A model generated the notes under the pieces. That model worked only from the letters and a program-made list of their open reading frames with translations, made no database searches and had not been told where the DNA came from. Positions 51,039-60,219 of a stretch of DNA of 64,000 nt are shown in pieces. Origin of the DNA: Oscillospiraceae bacterium (GTDB lineage Bacteria > Bacillota > Clostridia > Oscillospirales > SIG627); the NCBI GenBank assembly GCA_034925865.1, contig JAYFRN010000006.1, forward strand, positions 136,236-200,235. The letters run 5' to 3'. Within the stretch, counting starts at the first letter, position 1, and the number at the start of each line of letters is the position of its first letter. The position numbers and the translations under genes are program-made.

Positions 51039-52580
51039 TTATCTTTGAATGCGGCGCGCTTCAAGGTAATAACGCTTGTCACAGGCGTGACCCATCGAAA
51101 ATGTCTTTCGGGGCAGCGCGCCGTCAGAAATGACTGTTTTAAACAGCATATTTTTGTCCGTATCGGGAAGCAAGAACGCCGCGGCGCCGCCTTCGTCGGC
51201 GAGGCGTCTTGCGACATCGGCACCGTGAATATAATCCACTCTTCGGCCGGATGTTTTAATAAAATCATCTATAAAAGACTGAACACTGCCCACCGCGATC
51301 GCGGAAGGCGGGTTTTTTATAAAATATCTCGTTTCACGGCCGTCAGCGCGGAACGCGAACGACTGTTCCTCCGACTGGGTTTCGGAAAGCTCGAAATATC
51401 CGCGCAGAGCTTTTTCCACCGCTTCAGGAGAAGCGCCAAACAGCACACGGTGTATCGGCTCGAATTCGAGCGCGGGATCATGAAGATTCACGACCTCGCA
51501 AAGCGCATATCTGGCCGGATGCTCGGCGGCATCCGCGGGAGAAAGCGTCGATTTTATCCTTTCATAAAACGCCTTTGCCGTGGCAAGCGAGTGATTCCCA
51601 TCCCCGACAGCGAACAACAACACGCCGTTATCGTCACCGGAAAGATTATATTTTTCATCGAATGCTTCTCTGTCAGCAAGAGCCGAGAGGGCGGAATCAA
51701 TTTTCTTAGTGTATTCGGGAGAAACCGCGTATCCGCATACGCTGCCTCCGGAAAGCATGAGCTTGAAATCGTACAGCTTTTCAAACGTATTTTTTACTTC
51801 CGGAAAAGACAAAGGCTCTATCACGGTTTTCTCGCGGTCGTCAATGAGCAGCATGACATGCGGAAGCTCAAGGATCGCGCTCTTGCGTACCCTGAGCCTT
51901 GGAGGGATGCGTTCCGTGACTGTCCCCTCGGTGGCTCGTACGGCGGAAGCGGAACCCTTGGAATAATCGTATTTTTCTAAATCGATCATACCGACAAGTC
52001 CGCGCCTGACAGCGCCGTTTGACAAGGTGCGTTCCGTCAATATAAACTGCGGCTCTCTTTGCTTGAGAATTCCCTGTCTCATATATTCGCGCATCGACTT
52101 GTTAATTGAGGCTATTTTCTCGTCAACTCCGGGCTTGTCAAGGTATATCTCCGGCAGAGTGATCCTCAGCGTCGAAGGAGCGGAGCCGACAATCCTGTCG
52201 GCGTTTTCCCAGTATTCCGGCTCCGATGTAAACTGGTCGCAGGCAACAACTGACCATTTTGTCATATCGGCGTTTTCCGGCAGCATAACCTCGGCGGGAA
52301 AAAATACGCCGTTATCACATTTTATGGCGTTTTCGCGCATATACTTGTCCAATGCGCGCGAAAGCTGGTCGGAGCAACTTGTCGGTTTGCTCCCGCAGGT
52401 GATCCCCTTAAACAGGTTTTTTATTTCCGATGCGTTTTTCCCTTCCATCGCGCGTGAAATCGCTTTAAGGTTGCCGTCGCAGCCGCCGGTGAATTTTATA
52501 TCGGTGATCTTCCCGTCTTCGTCGGCATTGAAGGAAATAAGCCGCGAACAGGTTCCGTTTGTTTTGTATTCGTATCTCAT
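51039..52580 (-). CDS. TSCPD domain - DUF1015 fusion protein
   Basis: 513 residues from ATG 52580 (AAGGAA upstream). Residues 1-80: TSCPD domain (YKTNGTCSRLISFNADEDG, FTGGCDGNLKAISRAMEGK, GITCGSKPTSCSDQL) with four cysteines for metal binding, related to a ribonucleotide reductase tail module. Residues ~95-513: DUF1015, with FAVGDGNHSLATAKAFYE near 328 and LHDPALEFEPIHRVLFG near 370. Two bases after the AlaX-like gene, so co-transcribed. Enzymatic role uncertain; some DUF1015 relatives are linked to serine metabolism. Confidence 0.88.
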   Translation of the reverse strand: MRYEYKTNGTCSRLISFNADEDGKITDIKFTGGCDGNLKAISRAMEGKNASEIKNLFKGITCGSKPTSCSDQLSRALDKYMRENAIKCDNGVFFPAEVMLPENADMTKWSVVACDQFTSEPEYWENADRIVGSAPSTLRITLPEIYLDKPGVDEKIASINKSMREYMRQGILKQREPQFILTERTLSNGAVRRGLVGMIDLEKYDYSKGSASAVRATEGTVTERIPPRLRVRKSAILELPHVMLLIDDREKTVIEPLSFPEVKNTFEKLYDFKLMLSGGSVCGYAVSPEYTKKIDSALSALADREAFDEKYNLSGDDNGVLLFAVGDGNHSLATAKAFYERIKSTLSPADAAEHPARYALCEVVNLHDPALEFEPIHRVLFGASPEAVEKALRGYFELSETQSEEQSFAFRADGRETRYFIKNPPSAIAVGSVQSFIDDFIKTSGRRVDYIHGADVARRLADEGGAAAFLLPDTDKNMLFKTVISDGALPRKTFSMGHACDKRYYLEARRIQR

Positions 52581-52582
52581 TT

Positions 52583-53788
52583 TCAATTCCTTGTTATTTT
52601 TTCAAATATATCGCAAAATCCGGTGCATGCCGCGTTGAAATCCCCGCTTTGCGGAGCAGAGCCGCGCGCGAAAAGCGCGGGACCGCCGCCCTTGCCGTTA
52701 AAATATGCGTTTATCGATTGAATTATATATCCGCAGTTAAGCTTACAGCCGCTCCCGGCGCCGAGTATATAGTTGATCCTTCCGGAAGTTGGGAAAAACA
52801 CGGCGGCAAATGCAGCCTTTTCAGCTATAAGAAGGTTTAAAAGCTGTTTTGCCTCCGATTCGGTCATAGAGTCATCATATACATAAAACTTCTTGTCTTT
52901 GGTTTCAGATATAATTTTCTCGGCTATCTGACTTATCAGCTTCGACGACCTTTCGGCAAGCATGATTTTTGTCTTTCTTTCTTCGGCAATGAGCTTTTCG
53001 GCTTTTTCGATCAGATCACCGCCGCCCGGAAACAGCTCGTTCATACGCATGACCGACTCGTGCTTTGCGCTGTAATCTTTATAAGCTTTCGCGCCGCATA
53101 TAAAATAAAGGCGCGTCCCGCCCCTGAGCGATTCGCTTTTTATTATTTTTAACATTACGACCTTTGCCGTATCAGTCACATGAAGCCCGCAGCAGGCGCA
53201 CATATCGCCGCCATCTATGACGACAACCCTGACGTCGCCTTTGATCTTTTCGCTTCGCTTTCTGAGAGTAAGTCCGTCGGCCTCTCCGGAGGAAACGGTG
53301 AAGCAAGTCACCGGCTTTGCATCATATATCCCGTTCATTACAAAATTTTCGGCTTCAAGCTGCATTTCCAGAGTCAGTGGCGCTTCAAAATCGGCGGTCG
53401 CAAATTCCTCGTTCATGTGAAATCCGACGTTTTTGATTCTGAAAAGAGTCAGGACCGCATGTGAAAGCATATGCTCTCCGGTATGAAAACGCATGAATTC
53501 CGTACGTCTTTTTATATCTGCGGAAAGGCGTACGGTCGTTCCCGCGGGCATCCTGTCAAGCACGTGTATGATCTCTCCGTCCTCTTCGCGGATATCGGTA
53601 AGCGGAATCCCGTCTATCGTGCCCGTATCGGCCGGCTGTCCCCCTCCGCCGGGGAAAAACACGGTACGGTCGAAAATAAGCTCGTAATAAATTCCGTTTT
53701 CGCCGCGTTTTTCATCGCAGCGGACGATTCTTGCCTCAGCCTCGCCGACAAGCGGGTTCGGATTGGTATAATATAATTTTTCGGTCAT
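52583..53788 (-). CDS. AlaX-type trans-editing protein with DHHA1 domain
   Basis: 401 residues from ATG 53788; a longer open frame lacks a ribosome site. N-terminal AlaRS-like segment with FFPGGGGQPADTGTI near 42, editing core with zinc ligands RFHTGEHMLSHA near 98 and CACCGLHVTDT near 195, C-terminal DHHA1-type domain (SGRINYILGAGSG near 345, GGGPALFARG). Hydrolyses mischarged Ser- or Gly-tRNA(Ala). First gene of an operon with the TSCPD-DUF1015 gene. Confidence 0.92.
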   Translation of the reverse strand: MTEKLYYTNPNPLVGEAEARIVRCDEKRGENGIYYELIFDRTVFFPGGGGQPADTGTIDGIPLTDIREEDGEIIHVLDRMPAGTTVRLSADIKRRTEFMRFHTGEHMLSHAVLTLFRIKNVGFHMNEEFATADFEAPLTLEMQLEAENFVMNGIYDAKPVTCFTVSSGEADGLTLRKRSEKIKGDVRVVVIDGGDMCACCGLHVTDTAKVVMLKIIKSESLRGGTRLYFICGAKAYKDYSAKHESVMRMNELFPGGGDLIEKAEKLIAEERKTKIMLAERSSKLISQIAEKIISETKDKKFYVYDDSMTESEAKQLLNLLIAEKAAFAAVFFPTSGRINYILGAGSGCKLNCGYIIQSINAYFNGKGGGPALFARGSAPQSGDFNAACTGFCDIFEKITRN

Positions 53789-53822
53789 TTCAAATTCCGT
53801 ATCTTTGGTATTTATCTGATTT

Positions 53823-53851
53823 ATTATATCAAAAGATACGCGTGAATGCAA
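53823..53851 (-). promoter_or_regulatory. Promoter of alaX-like operon
   Basis: TTGCAT, 17-base spacer, TATAAT, about 35 bases before the start. Confidence 0.8.
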
Positions 53852-53957
53852 GCTTTTTGATATGACTCGTTTTTATCTAAAACAAGGATTTTTAAATGCC
53901 GCGTAAAATATACAAAAAGCGTATATACAACCAATAACCAATTTTCATCGTTTCCCC

Positions 53958-53986
53958 TTGTAAATTATCTTTTAATTTGTTATAAT
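53958..53986 (+). promoter_or_regulatory. Promoter of first GH20-like gene
   Basis: TTGTAA, 17-base spacer, TATAAT, followed by small hairpin AGCCGTATTTACGGCT at 53999-54014 in the leader. Confidence 0.8.
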
Positions 53987-54050
53987 AAACCTGTTGTGAG
54001 CCGTATTTACGGCTTTATGCGCGATAAAAATATTATTGACGGAGAAATCT

Positions 54051-55964
54051 ATGAACTTCAATTTTTTCGGAGCGACAAACGAGCTTGAGGGCGGAATAAC
54101 CGAAATTGCCGAAGAACTCGGAGTCGGTCTTTCAGGCTGCGGCTGCGGGTGCAAATGTGAATGCACAGTGACAATCGAAGTCACCCAAAAGGACGGAGCA
54201 GACATTGAGCTCTGCTATTCCGAAGGCAAAGCCCGGATAACCTACGATAAAAAGCATCACTTTTTCCGCGCGTTCGGCCTTCTGGTCGAAAATATAAAAA
54301 AGGGACAAAACTCCTTCTGCATTAAGGAAACCCCAAAATTCACAATGAACGGCCCGATGTTTGACGTTTCTCAGGGCAGCGCAGTTATTAATGTAAAGAG
54401 CGCAAAAAAATTCCTTCGGCAAATGGCGCTGATGGGCTTGAATATGCTCATGTTTTACTGTGAGGACAGCTTTGACGTCAAGAATCAGCCCTATTTCGGA
54501 TATATGCGCGCGCGCTATTCGGAAGCCGACATACGCGAATGCGACGAATACGCCGATATGCTCGGCATCGAGCTTATCCCCTGTATACAGACGCTCGCTC
54601 ATCTCGTCGACGTTTTAAAGTGGTATGAGGTTTATTCCTCCATAAGAGAAGACGACGAGTGCCTTTTCGTAGGAGAAGAAGAAACATATAAATTCATCAC
54701 AGATGTAATAAAATCGGCCACCGCTCCGTTTAAAACAAAGCGTGTTCATATCGGCATGGACGAGGCATGGAAGCTGGGAAGAGGCTCGTATCTTTCAAAG
54801 CACGGATATACTCCTATTACGGAAATAATGAAAATCCACCTCAACCGCGTCATGGAGATCGTCCGCTCGCTCGGACTAAAGCCGATGATGTGGAGCGATA
54901 TGTTCTTCCGCAGCATAGGCAACGGCGATTATTATCAGCCCGACGTTGAAATCCCGCAGAGCGTCATTGACAGTGTTCCGCCTGAAATGCAGCTGGTTCT
55001 CTGGGATTATTATCACAACGATCCGGATTTCTACGAGAAGTTCTTAATACAGCACAGAAAATTCTCAGAGCCGATTTTCGCCGGCGGAATATGGACATGG
55101 ATCGGCTTCGGTCCGCACTGGGACAGAACGTTTCGTTCAACGGAAGCCGCGCTTGATACCTGCAAAAAGCTGGGCATAAAGGAAGTATTCGTCACCATCT
55201 GGGGAGACAACGGAACGGAAGCCCCCGCAAATGTAAATATGCTCGGTTTGTCTCTTTACGCGGAACACGGATACTGCGACAAGCTCGACATGGAAAAATT
55301 CAAGGAAAGATTTGAGTTCTGTACCGGCGCCAAGTATGACGACTTCATGCTTTTGGAGGATCTTGACAATACTCCCGGCGTTTCTTCCACAGCCGAGACT
55401 TCATACAACCCGTCCAAATACCTAATGTGGCAGGATATCCTCACAGGTCTTTTCGACAAAAATTCAGAAGGTCTGCCTTTCGACGCACACTATGCCGCTC
55501 TTGCGGAAAAGCTCAAGGCCTGCGTCGGCAGAAACGGGTATTTCGACGAGATGTTCCGTTTCTATTATAATGTGGCAAATACCCTCGCTATAAAAGCCGA
55601 AATGGGACTTAAAATAACAAAAGCATATAAAGAAAACGACAGGATAACACTCGAAACCCTGGCGGAAAATGAGCTTCCCGAATTAAAACAGCGCATGCTT
55701 GCTTTACGTGAAAGCCACTACCGTCTCTGGTTCGACCTTTATAAGGCTCTCGGGTGGGATGTATTTGATATGCGTTACGGTTCTTTGGTAACAAGAATCG
55801 ATACAGCAGCGCGTGAAATAAAGGATTACCTCGACGGTAAACTTGAAAAACTGGAGGAGCTTGAAGAACAGCGCCTTGATTACAACGGTAATTCCGGAGT
55901 AATCTCATACGCTAACTACTTCGGCAGGATCGTCTCCGCTTCAAGAATCGCTCCTTTCTGCTGA
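54051..55964 (+). CDS. GH20-like beta-N-acetylhexosaminidase
   Basis: 637 residues from ATG 54051 (GGAGAAATCT upstream). N-terminal ~100: GH20b-like domain interrupted by a Cys-rich stretch SGCGCGCKCECT near residue 28. Catalytic barrel: FYCEDSFDVKNQPYFGYMR near 135, catalytic Asp-Glu in VHIGMDEAWKLG near 240, GIWTWIGFGPHW near 345, TIWGDNGTEA near 385. C-terminal helical extension of ~200 residues. No signal peptide, so cytoplasmic, likely acting on imported N-acetylhexosaminides. Confidence 0.9.
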   Translation: MNFNFFGATNELEGGITEIAEELGVGLSGCGCGCKCECTVTIEVTQKDGADIELCYSEGKARITYDKKHHFFRAFGLLVENIKKGQNSFCIKETPKFTMNGPMFDVSQGSAVINVKSAKKFLRQMALMGLNMLMFYCEDSFDVKNQPYFGYMRARYSEADIRECDEYADMLGIELIPCIQTLAHLVDVLKWYEVYSSIREDDECLFVGEEETYKFITDVIKSATAPFKTKRVHIGMDEAWKLGRGSYLSKHGYTPITEIMKIHLNRVMEIVRSLGLKPMMWSDMFFRSIGNGDYYQPDVEIPQSVIDSVPPEMQLVLWDYYHNDPDFYEKFLIQHRKFSEPIFAGGIWTWIGFGPHWDRTFRSTEAALDTCKKLGIKEVFVTIWGDNGTEAPANVNMLGLSLYAEHGYCDKLDMEKFKERFEFCTGAKYDDFMLLEDLDNTPGVSSTAETSYNPSKYLMWQDILTGLFDKNSEGLPFDAHYAALAEKLKACVGRNGYFDEMFRFYYNVANTLAIKAEMGLKITKAYKENDRITLETLAENELPELKQRMLALRESHYRLWFDLYKALGWDVFDMRYGSLVTRIDTAAREIKDYLDGKLEKLEELEEQRLDYNGNSGVISYANYFGRIVSASRIAPFC

Positions 55965-56117
55965 GAGCATGGCTTTCTTTGAAAAGAAGCCGAGCAGAAG
56001 CTCAATAAAAGCAGCAAACGGCAATTTAATAATCGCATCCTTACTGTCGTACTTTATGATTATTCAGCAGACATTATTTAATTGCCATTTTAATAATAAT
56101 ACAGCACGGAGGATAAA

Positions 56118-58286
56118 ATGTTCAACATCGACAAAGCGTTGATCCCGCGCCCGCAGCAGATGATGTCCTCAGGCGAAAGCGTCGAATTGGCGCGCTTCGC
56201 GCAGTCAGACTTCTCTTTTATATGCGATTATCCTGATGACGCTGTTTGCTTGGAAGCTTTCAGGCTTGTTTCGGACGCATTCATCGCAAAAAGCGCAGCC
56301 GTGAGCAACCCGGAAGCTGATTATACCATAGTTCTCCGGGTAAACGCCTGCGACAAAAGGCTTTCCGCCATCGAAAAGCCGGAATCGTATGTCATTGACA
56401 TCACAGGAGAAAAAGCGGAGCTGTGCGGAGCTGATCCGTCCGGACTTTTTTATGCCGCCACGACATTTGTGCGCCTTATTCACGGTGAAGACAGCAGATC
56501 CGTGCTTCCTCTTTGCACGATCATCGACTATCCGGATTTTTCAGACAGAGGTCAATTCATAGAAAACCGCTTCGGAAGCGATTTTATGACGAAAGAGGAT
56601 TGGTTCGCGGCGATAGATTATTTTGCTGAAATGAAGCTGAATCAGATCACGATAGGCGTCTACGGTTGTTGGTGCGTACAGTATGACAATCGCATATCAG
56701 AATTTTTATACTTACCAATCAAGAAATATCCTCAGCTTCAAACGCCCCGCGATATAAAATATTATTCAGTGGAACAGCGCAAATGGATTTACAGGCATGA
56801 TGTTCTTCCCGTCATGTTCACCGATGATTATTTGGGCGAAGTGATCGCATACGCAAAGAAAAAGAACATCATCGTAAAGCCGCTTTTCAACAGTCTGGGT
56901 CACAACACGCTTATCCCGAGGCTGATCCCGGAAATATCCGCGCGCAACGAAAACGGAGAGCCGACGGGGCATTATTTCTGTACCTCCGATGAAAACACAT
57001 ACCGCGTTATGTATGATATTTATGACGAAATCATCGACAGATATCTGAAGCCCAACGGCATAACCGCAATTGAAATCGGTCTTGACGAGGTTTATGCCGG
57101 ATACGGCGAAAGCGAAAAAGACGTATTCACGCAGTTTTCTCCGCGCTGTATGTGTGAAAAATGCCGCGGCAAGGAATTCCCCGATCTGATGATCGAGTAT
57201 ATTATTAAAATATGCAGATATCTCAAATCCAAAGGGATGAAAAGCATATATATTTACCACGATATGCTCATGCATCACTTTGATTGCATAAACGAAAAAC
57301 TGGCGGAAAGATTCAAGGAAGCGGATATATACGATGTGGTAGTGCTCGACTGGTGGAGCTATTCCGCGACTCCGCATCTGTTCCGCGGCGAGACCGACAA
57401 GGTAAACAGCTGCTTCCGCAGTATAATGAAGCCGTTTTCCGGATATTATCACTGGGTTCTGCCTCTCGAATTTCACGACAATATAAACGGCTGCGCAAAG
57501 CTCGCCAAGGAGAAGAATTTTGAAGGCATCGAGTCATACGGCTCCTTCGATTATTCGTTCGACCGCAGCTTTTTATACCAATCCGACCTGTCGTGGAATA
57601 TATCGTCGGCCGAAAATATCTCAGATTTTTATGAAAGATACGCATACCGCTACTATCCTCATGCGTTCGAGGATGCATATAAGGCTCTCGACAATATGCG
57701 GGAGATCATGATCGGCGAGGCCGCGCCTAATTATGCCTGGGAGCTTGAATACTATTTATATACATATCCGAATCCGGACAAACCTTATCCCCATCGCTTC
57801 CCCGACGAGGCGTTCGCCAAGATATTGGCGGCAAAGGATACCTACTACCATTATTTTGCGAAAACCAAAGCGCTTGCCGCCGAAGCCATATCATTTTTTA
57901 AAGGCGAGAAGAAGCAATGTAAGTCGCCAGAAGCGATCAATAACGTCTGGTTGACGACCGCGTTGCATTATTACACGCTCTGCGACGAATTTGAATCGCT
58001 TGTTTCGGATGTGGAAGCATTCAATATAGGAAAGCTGAGCGCAAGAGGGCTTATCTTTGAGCTTGACAGGCTTATCACGGCACGCGAGGCTCTTATGAAG
58101 CAGGCAGAAAAAACACGTATAAAAGCAAACGGCTATGTGCTTCTGCGCAATATGTCCGTTTATCTGCGCTCGCTCCTCGATATGCGCGCGTATATTGCAA
58201 ACAGGATTAATTCAGAACTTAAATTTAAGCTGGATCTCACCGATCTCTCCGAGATCCGCTCCGAAGGCTTTGCATTTCTTCAATAA
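56118..58286 (+). CDS. Second GH20-like glycoside hydrolase
   Basis: 722 residues, ATG after GGAGG. N-terminal GH20b domain (DKALIPRPQQMMSSGESVEL, YVIDITGEKAELCGADPSGL near 92), barrel with DYPDFSDRGQFIENRFG near 140, catalytic Asp-Glu IEIGLDEVYAGYG near 318, CMCEKCRGKEFP near 342, then a long helical C-terminal region (about 500-722). No signal peptide. Distinct from the preceding gene in length and sequence; 153 bases apart without a clear promoter or terminator in between, so perhaps one transcript. Confidence 0.88.
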   Translation: MFNIDKALIPRPQQMMSSGESVELARFAQSDFSFICDYPDDAVCLEAFRLVSDAFIAKSAAVSNPEADYTIVLRVNACDKRLSAIEKPESYVIDITGEKAELCGADPSGLFYAATTFVRLIHGEDSRSVLPLCTIIDYPDFSDRGQFIENRFGSDFMTKEDWFAAIDYFAEMKLNQITIGVYGCWCVQYDNRISEFLYLPIKKYPQLQTPRDIKYYSVEQRKWIYRHDVLPVMFTDDYLGEVIAYAKKKNIIVKPLFNSLGHNTLIPRLIPEISARNENGEPTGHYFCTSDENTYRVMYDIYDEIIDRYLKPNGITAIEIGLDEVYAGYGESEKDVFTQFSPRCMCEKCRGKEFPDLMIEYIIKICRYLKSKGMKSIYIYHDMLMHHFDCINEKLAERFKEADIYDVVVLDWWSYSATPHLFRGETDKVNSCFRSIMKPFSGYYHWVLPLEFHDNINGCAKLAKEKNFEGIESYGSFDYSFDRSFLYQSDLSWNISSAENISDFYERYAYRYYPHAFEDAYKALDNMREIMIGEAAPNYAWELEYYLYTYPNPDKPYPHRFPDEAFAKILAAKDTYYHYFAKTKALAAEAISFFKGEKKQCKSPEAINNVWLTTALHYYTLCDEFESLVSDVEAFNIGKLSARGLIFELDRLITAREALMKQAEKTRIKANGYVLLRNMSVYLRSLLDMRAYIANRINSELKFKLDLTDLSEIRSEGFAFLQ

Positions 58287-58314
58287 AAACAGGATTTTAA
58301 AAAACTCTTTTTAA

Positions 58315-58449
58315 AAAAAGAAAAATGATTATTATTTTCCGTTATGTACCGGAATAGGTCTTACATTTGGCATAATATTTAACCATTTAGCAATAGGATT
58401 AAGTTTAGGCGTTGTTCTTGGTTTATTATTGGACAATAAAAAGAAATAA
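58315..58449 (+). pseudogene. Start-less remnant of small membrane protein
   Basis: 44 sense codons with no ATG, GTG or TTG at the front: NDYYFPLCTGIGLTFGIIFN, HLAIGLSLGVVLGLLLD, NKKK. The glycine-zipper pattern is that of a common short Firmicutes membrane protein; the N-terminal codons are missing. Confidence 0.55.
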
Positions 58450-58461
58450 TATATGTAAGAA

Positions 58462-58496
58462 AGCAGCGCGCTCCGGAGGCTCCGGAGCGCGCTGCT
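58462..58496 (-). terminator. Very strong terminator of ECF S gene
   Basis: Perfect 16-base G+C-rich arms with GGC loop; TTTCTT follows on the minus strand. Confidence 0.88.
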
Positions 58497-58515
58497 ATGT
58501 AATTATCAGATTAAT

Positions 58516-59136
58516 TTATTTACCCGGTATATATTTTGCGAGTGCTTTTGCGACAGCAGCCGCAACGATAAAGCAGACTATTGCTTCAACAAGTCCGTTA
58601 AGCCCGACAAACCAGGCAAGAAACGGCATAAGTGCCCTTCCTGCGCGGAGCTCTGTCATAAAGCTGGTCGAGCTGAACAGAAGCATGAATGATATTACAA
58701 AGAATACTGTGTTAAAAACCGCACACGAAAGAGCGGAAACGGGGAAAGAAAGAATTTTCGCACCCTTACCCTTAAAATTTGAAAACGCCTTGAAGACAAG
58801 CCCCGCAAGCCAGCCGCAGAGTATGCGCGGTATCATACATGTTATAAATGTTAAAATCGGGTTTACCGCCAACAGCGCGGCTCCAAACGGACTCATCCCG
58901 AAGCATTGAATAAAGCTGGTAAGCCCGAACATCGCGCCGAGGAAAGCGCCGGCACCCGGCCCGAGGATTATCGCGCCGATAGCCACAGGGATGAGCACGG
59001 TCGTTATCTCAATTACACCGAACTGGATATACCCCAGTTTGGTAAGACCCAGAATAAAAATAATCGCGGTCAAAATGGCAAGGCGTGCCATTTTTCCTGT
59101 GTTGATTTTTTTTACTGATTTCGGATTCGAATTCAT
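58516..59136 (-). CDS. ECF transporter S component
   Basis: 206 residues, ATG after AGGAGGTG. Six hydrophobic helices; ARLAILTAIIFILGLTKLGY near 17, IEITTVLIPVAIGAIILGPG near 42, AFLGAMFGLTSFIQCFG near 64 and IPRILCGWLAGLVFKAF near 102 are typical of substrate-binding S components (folate/pantothenate-like group). Works with EcfA/A'/T encoded elsewhere. No riboswitch is seen in its ~36-base leader, so substrate cannot be inferred from regulation. Confidence 0.9.
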   Translation of the reverse strand: MNSNPKSVKKINTGKMARLAILTAIIFILGLTKLGYIQFGVIEITTVLIPVAIGAIILGPGAGAFLGAMFGLTSFIQCFGMSPFGAALLAVNPILTFITCMIPRILCGWLAGLVFKAFSNFKGKGAKILSFPVSALSCAVFNTVFFVISFMLLFSSTSFMTELRAGRALMPFLAWFVGLNGLVEAIVCFIVAAAVAKALAKYIPGK

Positions 59137-59178
59137 AAAAGCACCTCCTGCTAATTTCGTGCGTTATAAGATTGTTGT

Positions 59179-59207
59179 ATTATACCGCATTGCAGTTGAT
59201 TTGTCAA
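59179..59207 (-). promoter_or_regulatory. Promoter of ECF S gene
   Basis: TTGACA, 17-base spacer, TATAAT: exact consensus. Confidence 0.92.
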
Positions 59208-59676
59208 TGATTATTTTCATATTTTATGAATTATTATTCACCGATATTCACAAAGCGTTTTTTATCAGAATACAGGTTTTACCTATGATGCTGCTTTGTG
59301 TGTCTCTATGTTTAAGCAAAACCTGATTAATGCAAAGCAAGCCTCAATAATATATCGAATAAATTTAACAGCTTTTTTATTAATATGAATAAAGTCGCAA
59401 CGCAAGCCGTATAAAACAGTATTAATTTAATTGCATAAAGCGAAGCGGATTATCATGCATTTTATGCATATATTATTGCATATATGCAATGCTTTGCTTT
59501 GCAATATTTACGAAATTTGCCGGGCTGGACCGTTCTTCGGCCTTCCCGGCAAATACAGTATAACGTTTGCGTAAATCAATCTGGAATTTCGGCTTATTAA
59601 TCCGGCAAATAACTCTGGTATATGGGCTTTTCTTTCTTGCAAAACAAGAATTATTAAATTACCGTTTTAATAAGCG
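59208..59676. other. Gene-free AT-rich stretch
   Basis: No supported gene. Contains ATGCAT/TATGCA-rich palindromic sequence at about 59454-59505 and an isolated ten-base hairpin ATTTGCCGGG / CCCGGCAAAT (59515-59554) with no T-tract on the plus strand. The near copy of the 49507 motif is at 59613-59627. Confidence 0.6.
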
Positions 59677-60057
59677 TCATTTGTTTTCGTCGCCCGCCGC
59701 TCCGCCGTCCTTTACATTGTCGCTGCCGCCATCGTTTTCACATTCCTCGCATTCACATTCGCATTCGCATTCGTCGAATGGAATAAGAACATACTTTTCC
59801 TCAAGCTTTTTGGTTATGTGTTTTTCCATACGCTTGTATGCGCAGGCCGAAAGCACGCATACAGTGGCGGCGCCGCCTATTGCAATGAGTATAATTTTCA
59901 AAAGCGAAATGGAAAAATCGGATTTGATTTTTACATCCTTGAATTTGTATTTGCCGTTTTTATCATCGGCGGAAAGCCCGATATCGGCTTTGTTCGTTAT
60001 GACGATTTTTTCAAGCCTTTCAAGCTTATCGAGCACTGTTTTTATTTGGTCTATCAT
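59677..60057 (-). CDS. Small membrane protein with Cys-Glu repeat tail
   Basis: 126 residues from ATG 60057 (GAGGT eight bases upstream). N-terminal helix (IDQIKTVLDKLERLEKIVIT), one membrane segment (SLLKIILIAIGGAATVCVLS near 50), then a cytoplasmic or outside tail with DECECECEECEND and Gly/Asp-rich end. The Cys-Glu repeat comes from tandem GAATGC/GAATGT hexamers. Function unknown; a metal-binding tail is plausible. Confidence 0.75.
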   Translation of the reverse strand: MIDQIKTVLDKLERLEKIVITNKADIGLSADDKNGKYKFKDVKIKSDFSISLLKIILIAIGGAATVCVLSACAYKRMEKHITKKLEEKYVLIPFDECECECECEECENDGGSDNVKDGGAAGDENK

Positions 60058-60159
60058 AACTGTGTACCTCATTTCTCATAATATATTCATATACATATTA
60101 TTATATCATAGCCGTCGAAAAATGTAAACCAAGCCGTAAAAAATTACATTACTGTATTA

Positions 60160-60188
60160 TTGCGTTTTTCCTTCGGCAGTTGTATAAT
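60160..60188 (+). promoter_or_regulatory. Promoter of ABC-F gene
   Basis: TTGCGT, 17-base spacer, TATAAT, 31 bases before the ATG. Confidence 0.8.
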
Positions 60189-60219
60189 AAGCATATGTAT
60201 TTTAAATTTCGGAGTATAA

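Noticed and set aside
50886..51980. 364-codon plus-strand frame opposite the DUF1015 gene
   Set aside because: Arg/Lys/Phe-rich shadow of a well-supported minus-strand gene; no ribosome site or family features.
58412..58909. 165-codon plus-strand frame over the ECF S gene
   Set aside because: Passes through the strong terminator hairpin and opposes a clear membrane protein gene.
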